A stretch of DNA of 6,820 bases from Nostoc sp. CHAB 5715 (GCF_020829685.1 NZ_JAIVFR010000353.1:1-6820); one strand, 5' to 3'; positions 1 to 6,237 are shown, counted from the first letter of the stretch. Program-made: numbers and translations. Notes: generated by a model from the letters alone, not told the origin.

Positions 1-98
1 AAAGCATTTCAATTTTGCATTGGGATGGCGAATTCTTAAAAAATTGATAATTACTAAATTTTTCCCTCTTATAGCGCTTTTCAAGTAATTGAACTACA

Positions 99-131
99 CC
101 ACTCCCCACTCCCCACTCCCCACTCCCCACT
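99..131. repeat. Heptanucleotide tandem repeat (CCCCACT)n, STRR-like
   Basis: Four perfect head-to-tail copies of CCCCACT occupy 104-131, preceded by a partial copy (CCACT, 99-103). The array ends two bases before the speY stop codon. Short tandemly repeated heptamers of this style (STRR sequences) are known from heterocystous cyanobacteria and are prone to copy-number change. Since 7 is not a multiple of 3, expansion into the gene would shift the frame. Nothing else is recognisable in the 98 bases to its left. Confidence 0.85.
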
Positions 132-133
132 CC

Positions 134-1309
134 CTACGGAGTATTCGGAATCAACCGCCCACAGGGATAAGTCGCTGTTTGCTTTTGGGCACTTTCAGCC
201 ACTGCTGCTGGAATCTGATCTGATGGTTGGGTTTTGGCTGTTAGATAGTCTTTTTGCAGTTTATCTAAAATAGCTTCTCGCCTGTCGTACACACGCTTCA
301 GGGGACGAGGCTGGCATTTGTTCAAGACGTATGCTGTCACCAATGGTAGAGCGATCGTGCTATCGGTATAACAAACAATTGTGTTAGGTAACTCTTCCGG
401 GTCAATTTTACCCCAACTGACAGCTTCCGATGGGGTTGCTCCAGACAAACCGCCTGTATCTGGACGCGCATCGGTAAACTGCACAAAGTAATCGTGTCCT
501 CGTTCTTCTAGCCCCAATACTTCGTGAAGTTGCGGTTGGGTTTGTAGCAAAAAGTTTTTGGGACTACCGCCACCGAGAATTACAGCCGCACTTTTACCTC
601 CTGATTCACGGGCATTATATGCGATCGCAGCCGTTTCATTTACGTCAATTGATGGATCTAACACCAACTGCGAACCTTCCAAAGCCAAAGCCGCCACGTT
701 CATCCCAATTGAGCTATCTCCTGGAGAAGACGTATATATAGGCACGCCATATTCATAAGCTGTAGCAAGCAAACAGGAATGCTGTACACCCAACTGCTTT
801 TCTACTTCTCGAACATACTTACCCAGTAAATGGTGAAACTCAGCAGTTCCCATCCGCTTCTGAAACGCTTCTCCTTGCAGAATTTTGCGGATGAACGCAT
901 CAGTTTCCAATAGCACATCGTAACCAAAGATAATGTCATAAATGCGAATAGTGCCTTCCTGGCGCAGTTTCACATCATCCAAAAACGGATTACCAGCAAA
1001 AAGTTCAAAACCCAAACCGTAGTGCATATCGTGGTAAAGATTTGCACCAGTGCTAATCATCCAGTCAATAAAGCCGTTGCGAATTAAGGGTGCAAGTGCT
1101 GAAACCCCGAATCCTGCTGGCGTCATCGCACCGGAAAGGCTAACTCCCACCGTCACACCTTCCGTTAGCACATCACGACTCAGTAGTTGGCAGATTTCCC
1201 GCAACCGCGCTGAGTTGTAAGCGGTAAAGTATCGATCAATCAAATCCACCACATTAATATCATTTGATATAGGTGTCGGTGCGATTTTTTGACCCAGCTG
1301 TTTAGACAT
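134..1309 (-). CDS. speY: Deoxyhypusine synthase homologue, probable homospermidine synthase SpeY
   Basis: A 391-residue cytoplasmic protein of the NAD-dependent deoxyhypusine synthase family. Bacteria lack eIF5A, and cyanobacterial members are associated with sym-homospermidine formation by aminobutyl transfer between polyamines; Anabaena needs such a homologue for this and for normal diazotrophic growth. Visible family motifs are [12 protein letters not shown] (55-66), STGANLYHD (86-94), [10 protein letters not shown] (193-202), [10 protein letters not shown] (244-253) and [18 protein letters not shown] (284-301). Lys251 in the GGGSPK segment aligns with the catalytic lysine that carries the aminobutyl imine in eukaryotic enzymes, so the protein looks active and full length. 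The ATG at 1309-1307 has GGGAG (1321-1317) seven bases upstream, which supports this start. The gene is monocistronic as far as can be seen, transcribed leftward, away from parA. The last ~40 residues are polar and probably variable. The family is certain; homospermidine rather than another polyamine product is inferred from the cyanobacterial context. Confidence 0.92.
   Translation of the reverse strand: MSKQLGQKIAPTPISNDINVVDLIDRYFTAYNSARLREICQLLSRDVLTEGVTVGVSLSGAMTPAGFGVSALAPLIRNGFIDWMISTGANLYHDMHYGLGFELFAGNPFLDDVKLRQEGTIRIYDIIFGYDVLLETDAFIRKILQGEAFQKRMGTAEFHHLLGKYVREVEKQLGVQHSCLLATAYEYGVPIYTSSPGDSSIGMNVAALALEGSQLVLDPSIDVNETAAIAYNARESGGKSAAVILGGGSPKNFLLQTQPQLHEVLGLEERGHDYFVQFTDARPDTGGLSGATPSEAVSWGKIDPEELPNTIVCYTDSTIALPLVTAYVLNKCQPRPLKRVYDRREAILDKLQKDYLTAKTQPSDQIPAAVAESAQKQTATYPCGRLIPNTP
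621..628. repeat. HIP1 octamer GCGATCGC inside speY
   Basis: One perfect copy of the highly iterated palindrome typical of cyanobacterial genomes lies inside speY. It is useful mainly as a taxonomic hint; degenerate relatives (CGATCG cores) occur near 352 and 5634. Confidence 0.8.
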
Positions 1310-1453
1310 TTTGTCACTCCCGAACAGTAAACACGCCGAATCTAATAATGTTATCTAGCTTTCAACCAAAGTGACAGCAATTTTACTAGCCCATTTCATC
1401 AAAAAACATTATCACAGATGAGATTAGGGACTTCCAGTAAAAAATATCTCATC

Positions 1454-1691
1454 GTAGGGTTACACAGATGTACCTACGTGTCAACTTAAGGTAAAAGCAA
1501 TGCCCCGCAAGGAACTTCAGTTCCCTGCTAATAGCAAAAGTCATCAAGAGATGACTTAATACACCTAAAAATCTCTAGTCTACTTCAGTAGACTTGAGCT
1601 ATTAGCCTTGAACTTTAGTTCCAGGCGGGCGAGTCAAGCCTTTAGTTAAGCTATTTTTAAGTTGACACCAATGACATCTGTGCGCCCTTAC
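1454..1691. mobile_element. 238-bp near-palindromic element, MITE-like or structured repeat
   Basis: The two halves are imperfect inverted copies of each other. Outer arms: GTAGGG at 1454 against CCCTTAC ending at 1691, then CACAGATGT (1463-1471) against ACATCTGTG (1674-1682), then a perfect 12-bp pair GTGTCAACTTAA (1478-1489) and TTAAGTTGACAC (1657-1668). Inner arms: 1504-1535 against 1598-1629, about 25 of 32 positions matching, including a perfect GCTAATAGC/GCTATTAGC pair (1527-1535, 1598-1606). The centre carries two private hairpins: AAGTCATC-AAGA-GATGACTT (1538-1557) and AGTCTAC-TTCA-GTAGACT (1577-1594), the latter extended by CTC/GAG beyond a T-T mismatch. Each inner arm can also fold alone (1511-1524, 1610-1621). 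No reading frame of note lies inside, and no clear target-site duplication is visible. A further 8-bp inverted pair (GATGAGAT 1418-1425, ATCTCATC 1446-1453) abuts the left end. A miniature inverted-repeat transposon is the simplest reading; a multibranched non-coding RNA is the alternative. Confidence 0.65.
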
Positions 1692-1711
1692 TCAACGCCT
1701 ACAATTGAGGC

Positions 1712-1750
1712 AATCTCACCTTTTGAGATTTTGAAAATATTAAATTTAAT
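1712..1750 (+). promoter_or_regulatory. Candidate parA promoter with overlapping dyad
   Basis: TTGAGA (1723-1728, five of six to the -35 consensus) is followed after 16 bp by TTTAAT (1745-1750, five of six to the -10 consensus). The -35 box lies in the right arm of a perfect inverted repeat, AATCTCA (1712-1718) and TGAGATT (1724-1730), so a protein bound to the dyad would block polymerase. A start near 1757 would leave a leader of about 60 bases containing a small TAGGT/ACCTA hairpin (1772-1788). The promoter is inferred from sequence resemblance only. Confidence 0.45.
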
Positions 1751-1805
1751 GGAAGATTTAATAGATCGAGATAGGTGTACGCTACCTACATGGAAATGTG
1801 TCAAC

Positions 1806-1811
1806 AGAGGA
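1806..1811 (+). promoter_or_regulatory. Shine-Dalgarno AGAGGA fixing the parA start
   Basis: AGAGGA lies eight bases before the ATG at 1820. The upstream in-frame starts (GTG 1775, ATG 1790, ATG 1796) have nothing comparable, and starting at 1820 places the deviant Walker A motif at the usual distance from the N-terminus. Confidence 0.7.
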
Positions 1812-1819
1812 CTCAACCA

Positions 1820-2704
1820 ATGGGATATGTAATTGCTACTGCAAATATGAAAGGTGGCGTTGGTAAAACCACCCTCACTGTCAACTTAGCTACCTGTTTA
1901 ACTAAAAATCATGGTAAGCGCGTGCTTGTCCTTGATTTAGACAGCCAAATTAGCGCCACACTCAGTTTGATGTCGCCTTTAGATTTTGCCAAGCGTCGTA
2001 AACAAAGTAAGACATTCAGGTATCTGATAGACCAAGTTATCAATCCAGAACCAGAAGCGAAATTGACAATTAAAGATATCATTCAATCCCAGGTTTGTAA
2101 TCTTCCAGGACTGGATTTATTACCAGGAGATATCGACTTATATGATGAATTTGTTGTCTCAGAAATGCTGCATCAGCAAGCAACTGCTTTGGGTGAACAG
2201 GACTTTGAAACAATTTGGAATCGCTTTGAAAGAGTCTTGATAAATAATATTTTAAAATCTGTACGTCAAGAATATGATTTTATCCTCTTGGATTGTGCGC
2301 CTGGATATAATTTATTGACTCGTAGTGCTTTAGCTGCCAGTGATTTTTACATACTTCCTGCTAAACCAGAACCCTTATCTGTAGTGGGTATTCAACTGCT
2401 AGAAAGACGCATTGCACAATTAAAAGACAGTCACGGACATGAAACCAAAATAGATATAAAAATGCTGGGAATTGTATTCAGCATGTCCAGCGCTAACCTT
2501 CTCACTGGCAGATATTATAAACAAGTGATGCACCGCGTTGTTGAAGATTTCGGTGTAGAAAAAATTTGTAAGGTACAAATACCAGTTGATGTCAATGTTG
2601 CTAAGGCTGTTGATAGTTTTATGCCAGCTGTTTTAAATGCTCCCCAATCAGCTGGTTCAAAAGCGTTCTTTCAGTTAACTCAGGAGTTGTTGCAAAAGTT
2701 ATAG
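1820..2704 (+). CDS. ParA/Soj-family ATPase (orphan)
   Basis: A 294-residue soluble P-loop ATPase of the ParA/MinD superfamily. From the ATG at 1820 the motifs are the deviant Walker A KGGVGKTT (11-18, with signature Lys11 and P-loop Lys16), Walker A' DLDSQ (39-43) and Walker B ILLDCAP (155-161, Asp158). Lys11 marks a ParA/MinD-type dimerising ATPase that should form an ATP sandwich dimer. There is no MinD-like C-terminal amphipathic helix: the chain ends in a short FFQLTQELLQKL helix. There is also no N-terminal helix-turn-helix extension of the plasmid P1 ParA kind, so it resembles chromosomal Soj. Such proteins position a cargo (DNA, carboxysomes, receptor arrays) over the nucleoid through a ParB-like partner. 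No partner gene is adjacent: the neighbours are a repeat element upstream and the convergent pst remnant downstream, so the cargo is unknown. An annotation starting at GTG 1775 would add 15 residues without a ribosome binding site to support them. Confidence 0.9.
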   Translation: MGYVIATANMKGGVGKTTLTVNLATCLTKNHGKRVLVLDLDSQISATLSLMSPLDFAKRRKQSKTFRYLIDQVINPEPEAKLTIKDIIQSQVCNLPGLDLLPGDIDLYDEFVVSEMLHQQATALGEQDFETIWNRFERVLINNILKSVRQEYDFILLDCAPGYNLLTRSALAASDFYILPAKPEPLSVVGIQLLERRIAQLKDSHGHETKIDIKMLGIVFSMSSANLLTGRYYKQVMHRVVEDFGVEKICKVQIPVDVNVAKAVDSFMPAVLNAPQSAGSKAFFQLTQELLQKL

Positions 2705-2743
2705 CTCCAGAAGTGTTGAGTTCAATAAAGACCTAGCCCCCAA

Positions 2744-2766
2744 CCCCTTCCGTTGTAAAGAAGGGG
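2744..2766 (+). terminator. Hairpin after parA, possible terminator or dispersed repeat
   Basis: CCCCTTC (2744-2750) pairs perfectly with GAAGGGG (2760-2766) across a 9-base loop, 40 bases past the parA stop. A T-rich stretch (AATTTTTAATTTT) follows about 10 bases later, further than in a textbook intrinsic terminator. The flanking CTAGCCCCCAACCCCTTC wording is of a kind I associate with dispersed intergenic repeats in cyanobacteria, so it may serve as a terminator by virtue of being such a repeat. Confidence 0.5.
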
Positions 2767-2902
2767 AGTAAGCTAATTTTTAATTTTCCCAAATCAATTA
2801 GGGTTGCTATTTATTGTGTGCAAAAATAAAAAGTGGTAATACTTAAGTGATTTTTTCGATAAGTTCAGCGTTTATACTGAAGCTATGTACAGCAATATTC
2901 GG
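2767..2902. other. AT-rich spacer, no gene seen
   Basis: This stretch separates the parA hairpin from the out-of-frame pstC tail. I read all three minus-strand frames for pstA remnants and found only short, stop-interrupted peptides without resemblance to PstA or PstB. No tRNA-like or transposase-like signal is visible. Confidence 0.5.
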
Positions 2903-2981
2903 CTATTGAGTGAAAAGGCCAGTAAATCTCGCTAAGAAACAATGCTTACTAACAATTTTGTACAGGCAGAGAAAAATCAAC
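2903..2981 (-). pseudogene. pstC: Out-of-frame C-terminal tail of pstC
   Basis: On the minus strand, a frame one base out of register with the pstC frame reads on from about 2980 as the hydrophobic segment [14 protein letters not shown] and then a basic/aromatic end (ARFTGLFTQ), stopping at TAG 2905-2903. Typical PstC proteins end in just this way: a last membrane helix of the LxLNIxS type, then an arginine/phenylalanine-containing cytoplasmic tail. The frame change must lie between about 2986 and 2978, because the tail frame has a TAA at 2986-2984. Joining it to the upstream frame gives a protein close to 320 residues, the usual PstC size. Confidence 0.55.
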
Positions 2982-3860
2982 ACTTAGTAATGCGCCTACC
3001 ACAGACTCTGAGTTATCTCGAAACCTGGGGCTACCACGCGGACTATCTCCACCAGAAATTTGCGCCATGTAAGCTGTCATTGTTTCTATAGATTCCGCAA
3101 AATTAATAGTCAGTTTTGGCTGTAGTCCGGCGGCGATGAGGACAGTCATTGTTTCACCCACAGCACGAGAAATACCCAATATAATTGAGGCTATAATTCC
3201 AGAAAGCGCGGCTGGTACAACTACTTTAAAAATCGTTTCCAGTTTAGTAATACCTAAAGCATAAGATCCTTCTCGTAAAGAGCGTGGAACTGCTCGAATA
3301 GCATCTAAGCTGATAGAACCAACAGTAGGAGTAATCATTACTCCCATCATTAACCCTGCACTCAACGCATTAAATATTTCCAGAGGGATAATATACCGCA
3401 CCAATGGTGTGACGAATAACAGTGCAAAGTAACCATATACTACTGTTGGTATTCCCGCTAAAAGTTCCACTGCTGGACGTAAAATTGCTGCTACTTTTGG
3501 TTGGGCATACTCACTTAAATAAATGGCAGAAGATAAACCCAAAGGAATAGCAACTGCCATTGCAATGGCTGTAGTCAAAAAAGTGCCATTAATCAAGGGC
3601 CAAACGCCAAAATGTCTATCTGCAAATAGAGGTGTCCATTTAGTATCAAGAAAGAATTGGGCAAAAGAAACTTCTTGGAAAAAACCAAATGTCTCTTGAA
3701 AGATAATTACGACAATACCAAAGGTAGTCAAAACCGAGACTAAAGCGCAAGCAAATAAAATTACGCCAACAATCTTTTCAGATATATCTTCAGATGGATT
3801 TTTATCCAGTGACTGTCTAGATAGTAGATAAGGATCATCTTGAGAATTGAGATTTTGCAT
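2949..3860 (-). CDS. pstC: Phosphate ABC transporter permease PstC, C-terminus frameshifted
   Basis: A 303-residue inner-membrane permease of the PstC type; PstC normally pairs with PstA to form the channel that receives phosphate from PstS, with PstB driving it. Membrane segments are visible at about 30-54, 88-114, 134-152, 160-180 and 219-235. The ATPase-contacting EAA loop is [19 protein letters not shown] (196-214) followed by the conserved proline 216. SRAVGETM (231-238) and [12 protein letters not shown] (254-265) are typical PstC stretches. After GGDSPRGS (270-277) the similarity decays, and the frame ends in the polar DFSLPVQNC instead of a sixth membrane helix; the expected helix is encoded in another frame (see 2903-2981). 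The ATG at 3860 has no good Shine-Dalgarno sequence and sits behind a small hairpin 49 bp after pstS. pstA and pstB are missing, so the subunit is probably non-functional here, or it relies on partners encoded elsewhere if the frameshift is a sequencing error. Confidence 0.85.
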   Translation of the reverse strand: MQNLNSQDDPYLLSRQSLDKNPSEDISEKIVGVILFACALVSVLTTFGIVVIIFQETFGFFQEVSFAQFFLDTKWTPLFADRHFGVWPLINGTFLTTAIAMAVAIPLGLSSAIYLSEYAQPKVAAILRPAVELLAGIPTVVYGYFALLFVTPLVRYIIPLEIFNALSAGLMMGVMITPTVGSISLDAIRAVPRSLREGSYALGITKLETIFKVVVPAALSGIIASIILGISRAVGETMTVLIAAGLQPKLTINFAESIETMTAYMAQISGGDSPRGSPRFRDNSESVVGALLSVDFSLPVQNC

Positions 3861-3864
3861 AAAC

Positions 3865-3879
3865 AGTTAAGTTTTAACT
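3865..3879 (-). repeat. Small inverted repeat in front of pstC
   Basis: AGTTAA-GTT-TTAACT forms a perfect 6-bp stem with a 3-base loop, ending four bases before the pstC ATG, where a Shine-Dalgarno sequence would be expected. On the minus strand it contains CTTAACT, reminiscent of half of a cyanobacterial Pho box, but without the second half at 11-bp spacing. It could restrain pstC translation or be incidental AT-rich symmetry. Confidence 0.35.
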
Positions 3880-3903
3880 ACACTCAGACTACAATAACTG
3901 CGG

Positions 3904-3919
3904 CTTTATTTAAATAAAG
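3904..3919. repeat. Perfect 16-bp palindrome over the pstS stop codon
   Basis: CTTTATTT/AAATAAAG is a spacerless perfect palindrome that contains the pstS TAA stop (3912-3910). As RNA it can make only a 5-bp AU-rich stem, so it is a weak processing or terminator candidate between pstS and pstC. Confidence 0.4.
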
Positions 3920-4911
3920 TTTGTGATTGGTTCACCGGGTTTTGCTTTTTTGAATTTTGTCCCAGTATCACCCGTAGCAAATTTTTGTTTGACTTTGACG
4001 TAAGCTTCATCTGGTAATGCCACATAACCAACGCTATCTACCCACTTCCAAGAATTTTCTAGATAAAAATCTACAAATTCTTTGACTGCTGGCTTGCTAT
4101 CTAAGGATTTTTTACTGACATAGATAAACAGAGGACGAGACAATGGTGTGTAGAGATTTTTGATGACATTATCTATCGGAACTGGTTTTTCACATTTCCC
4201 TGTGGGACTTTCTACAGCAACTAGATTGAGTTTATCTTGGTTTTGAATATAGTAAGATATGCCTACATAACCTAAAGCTGATACGTCACCCGAGACTCCT
4301 TGCACAAGTAAGTTTTGATTGTGACTGGGAGTGTAATCTGTACGACCATTTTTGGCTTTGCCGGTAACAGCTTGAGTCATATAATCAAATGTTCCAGTAT
4401 CGGAAGCCGGAGCATACAGTTTCAGTTTTTGGTTAGGAAATTTGGGATTAACTTGATTCCATGTCAAGATTTTGCTGTCTGATTTAGCGCCCCAAATCTT
4501 ACCCAATTCTTTAATAGTTAGACATTTAGCAAAGTTATTTTGACGATTAGCAATCACAGCGATGCCGTCTAAAGCTATAGGCAACTCGACAAATTCAATA
4601 TTCTTACTTTTACATTTTTTAATTTCTTCATCTCTAATGGTACGGGAAGCACCAGCTATATCAATATCGCCATTACAAAATTTACTGAAACCGCCACCAG
4701 TACCACTTGAGGCAACACTAACTTTTGCTTCAGGTTTCACTTTACCATATTCTTCTGCAACTGCTAGGGAAACAGGAAAACCTACTGCTGCACCATCAAT
4801 ACTCACCTGACTTTTTAATTCCTGTCCGCTATTGCAAGCAGTTATACTGCTGGCAATAAGCATTAAAAATGTCAGGAAAAAGCTATCCTTAAATCGGCTA
4901 CGAAAGCTCAT
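3910..4911 (-). CDS. pstS: Phosphate-binding lipoprotein, PstS/SphX family
   Basis: A 333-residue periplasmic solute-binding protein that captures phosphate for the Pst ABC transporter. A basic N-terminus and hydrophobic core (FFLTFLMLIASSITAC) end in a lipobox ITAC with Cys26 as the lipidated residue. The phosphate-binding signature SSGTGGGF lies at 68-75, followed by DIDIAGASR (82-90) and the second-domain motif SDTGTFDY (170-177), which corresponds to the SGT loop of E. coli PstS. The arginine that precedes that loop in E. coli (Arg135) is replaced here (APASDTGTF); as far as I recall this is usual for the cyanobacterial SphX-like branch, which also writes DSGTFDYF. Length is normal and the frame is intact. 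It lies between sbpA (87-bp gap) and pstC (49-bp gap) on the same strand, so co-transcription is likely. The ATG at 4911 has no obvious Shine-Dalgarno sequence and no convincing tandem Pho box. Confidence 0.9.
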   Translation of the reverse strand: MSFRSRFKDSFFLTFLMLIASSITACNSGQELKSQVSIDGAAVGFPVSLAVAEEYGKVKPEAKVSVASSGTGGGFSKFCNGDIDIAGASRTIRDEEIKKCKSKNIEFVELPIALDGIAVIANRQNNFAKCLTIKELGKIWGAKSDSKILTWNQVNPKFPNQKLKLYAPASDTGTFDYMTQAVTGKAKNGRTDYTPSHNQNLLVQGVSGDVSALGYVGISYYIQNQDKLNLVAVESPTGKCEKPVPIDNVIKNLYTPLSRPLFIYVSKKSLDSKPAVKEFVDFYLENSWKWVDSVGYVALPDEAYVKVKQKFATGDTGTKFKKAKPGEPITNFI

Positions 4912-4998
4912 AAATTAACAATTGAGATAAAGTGACTCAGAATTTCTTATGTTGGCTATCTGTAAGTAGATAATGCTGCATGAGAAAATAAATATTAA

Positions 4999-6156
4999 TT
5001 ATGCTTTGCTTGCAGCTTGAACTTTATCAAAAATTGCCCCATTTCCAAAAAACTTGTTCTGGATAATATCCCAACCACCTAAATCTTGAGATGTAAATAA
5101 AGTTTTAATTGGCGGATGTTGTGAGGCTACTTCTTGAGTAACGGTAGGATTAACAGGACGATATTGTAATTTTGCAAATTCCCGTTGAGCTTCTGTTGAG
5201 TAAAGAAAATCAACAAATGCTTGTGCAACTTCTCTTGTACCGTGCTTATCGACATTTTTATCGACTATCGCTACAGGATTATCAATGGAAATATTGACTT
5301 GGGGTACAACATAAGGCAACTTCGTACCAGTTTTCTCTGCCAAAATTACTTCATTTTCGTAGTTAATTAAAACATCTCCCTCACCCTTTTGGAAGAATAA
5401 ATAGCTAGCTTCACGGGCATCTTTCGTTAAAATAGGGGTATTTTTATAAACTTTAGTGACATAATCTAGCGCTGTCGCCTCATCACCGCCTGTTAGAGTT
5501 ACCGAACCCCAAAAAGCCAAGAATTCCCAAATAGCAATACCAGAAGTTTTTGGGTTAGCCGCAATTACTTTCACTCCATCTTTTGCCAAGTCTGCCCAAG
5601 TATTGATGCTTTTGGGATTGCCTTGGTGGGTGACGATCGCAGCAACCGATCTACTAACAATACCACTTCTGGGAGCTTTGATTTCCCAACCTGATTTAAT
5701 CAAACCCGCTTGCTGAATTTTGTTGACATCTAGGGGAAGTGCCAAATGTACTATGTCTGCTTCTTGCGAACCGGCAATGATAACAGCAGTTTGAGCGCCA
5801 GAACCTCCATAACTTTGCTCAAATGTGACGTTCTGGTTATGTTCTTGCTTCCACTTTTCGACAAATTTGGGGATTATCTGGTCATGAGCTGCTTTAGGAA
5901 CAGAGAAAGAAACGAGTTTTAACTTAACATCATTTTTGCTAGCTGAACTGCTTCCAGAGCAAGAGGCAACTGCTATACTCAAAAAAGCACCTATGAGAAA
6001 CAGACTCACAAAGCTTTGCACACTGTGTCTATTGAACCAACTTTTAATTGTGTGTTTGTACGAGAGTTGTATAGTCTGCAAAGCTTTCATGGCATAAGCC
6101 TGTATACCCTCACTTAAAAATTTACTTAATTGTGTCAGTTGTTGCGACTTACTCAT
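4999..6156 (-). CDS. sbpA: Sulfate-binding lipoprotein, SbpA/CysP family
   Basis: A 385-residue periplasmic binding protein for sulfate (or thiosulfate), normally serving the CysTWA ABC permease. From the ATG at 6156 the hydrophobic segment SFVSLFLIGAFLSIAVASC ends in a lipobox with Cys66. The family motifs are YGGSGAQ (116-122), EADIVHLALPLDV (133-145), GNPKSINTWADL (179-190), NPKTSG (201-206), DAREAS (246-251) and GEGDVLINYENE (258-269). Compared with enterobacterial Sbp, the sulfate-contacting Ser45, Ser130, Gly131 and Ala173 are kept. Asp11 aligns with Ser, Gly132 with Ile207, and Trp192 with Tyr266; the last is probably shared by cyanobacterial homologues. The N-terminus is odd: about 45 residues precede the membrane segment, which is long for a signal peptide, and an internal ATG at 6090 would give a shorter one but lacks an equally good Shine-Dalgarno sequence. 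No sulfate permease genes are nearby; pstS follows. Confidence 0.9.
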   Translation of the reverse strand: MSKSQQLTQLSKFLSEGIQAYAMKALQTIQLSYKHTIKSWFNRHSVQSFVSLFLIGAFLSIAVASCSGSSSASKNDVKLKLVSFSVPKAAHDQIIPKFVEKWKQEHNQNVTFEQSYGGSGAQTAVIIAGSQEADIVHLALPLDVNKIQQAGLIKSGWEIKAPRSGIVSRSVAAIVTHQGNPKSINTWADLAKDGVKVIAANPKTSGIAIWEFLAFWGSVTLTGGDEATALDYVTKVYKNTPILTKDAREASYLFFQKGEGDVLINYENEVILAEKTGTKLPYVVPQVNISIDNPVAIVDKNVDKHGTREVAQAFVDFLYSTEAQREFAKLQYRPVNPTVTQEVASQHPPIKTLFTSQDLGGWDIIQNKFFGNGAIFDKVQAASKA

Positions 6157-6164
6157 CAGAATCA

Positions 6165-6169
6165 CCCCT
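6165..6169 (-). promoter_or_regulatory. Shine-Dalgarno AGGGG fixing the sbpA start
   Basis: AGGGG (6169-6165 on the minus strand) stands eight bases before the ATG at 6156. The upstream in-frame GTG (6165-6163) overlaps this site and so cannot use it, which makes 6156 the preferred start. Confidence 0.7.
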
Positions 6170-6174
6170 AAATA

Positions 6175-6215
6175 TACGGTATTTGTAGGCGGATACCGTA
6201 ATTAAAAAAATTATA
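6175..6215 (-). promoter_or_regulatory. Candidate sbpA promoter -10 box with downstream operator
   Basis: A perfect consensus TATAAT lies at 6215-6210 on the minus strand; no clear -35 box is seen, but a small dyad AGAAC/GTTCT (6224-6237) covers that position. Just downstream, TACGGTAT (6175-6182) and ATACCGTA (6193-6200) form a perfect inverted repeat with a 10-bp spacer, so the half-sites are 18 bp (under two helical turns) apart. It would cover the transcription start near 6203 and the early leader, a position fit for a repressor. It does not match the NtcA pattern GTA-N8-TAC. A sulfur- or nutrient-responsive regulator is a guess from the gene it controls. Confidence 0.5.
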
Positions 6216-6237
6216 GGATATATAGAACAATAGTTCT

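Noticed and set aside
1..98. Possible gene or promoter at the left edge
   Set aside because: No frame, conserved motif or convincing pair of promoter boxes was found in these AT-rich bases.
558..758. Plus-strand frame inside speY
   Set aside because: It is antisense to well-conserved speY motifs and has no homology that I recognise.
1775..1819. Upstream GTG/ATG starts for parA
   Set aside because: None has a Shine-Dalgarno sequence, and the ATG at 1820 has AGAGGA at ideal spacing.
2885..2935. 16-codon plus-strand frame starting at ATG 2885
   Set aside because: There is no ribosome binding site, and part of it overlaps the probable pstC tail on the other strand.
4562..4810. Plus-strand frame inside pstS
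   Set aside because: It is antisense to the conserved phosphate-binding region; a shadow of the real gene.
4912..4998. Pho box upstream of pstS
   Set aside because: I found no tandem pair of PyTTAAPyPy(T/A) blocks at 11-bp spacing; only isolated half-like words occur.
6175..6200. NtcA site at sbpA
   Set aside because: The dyad has GTA and TAC elements, but their spacing is 12 or 6 bases rather than the required 8.
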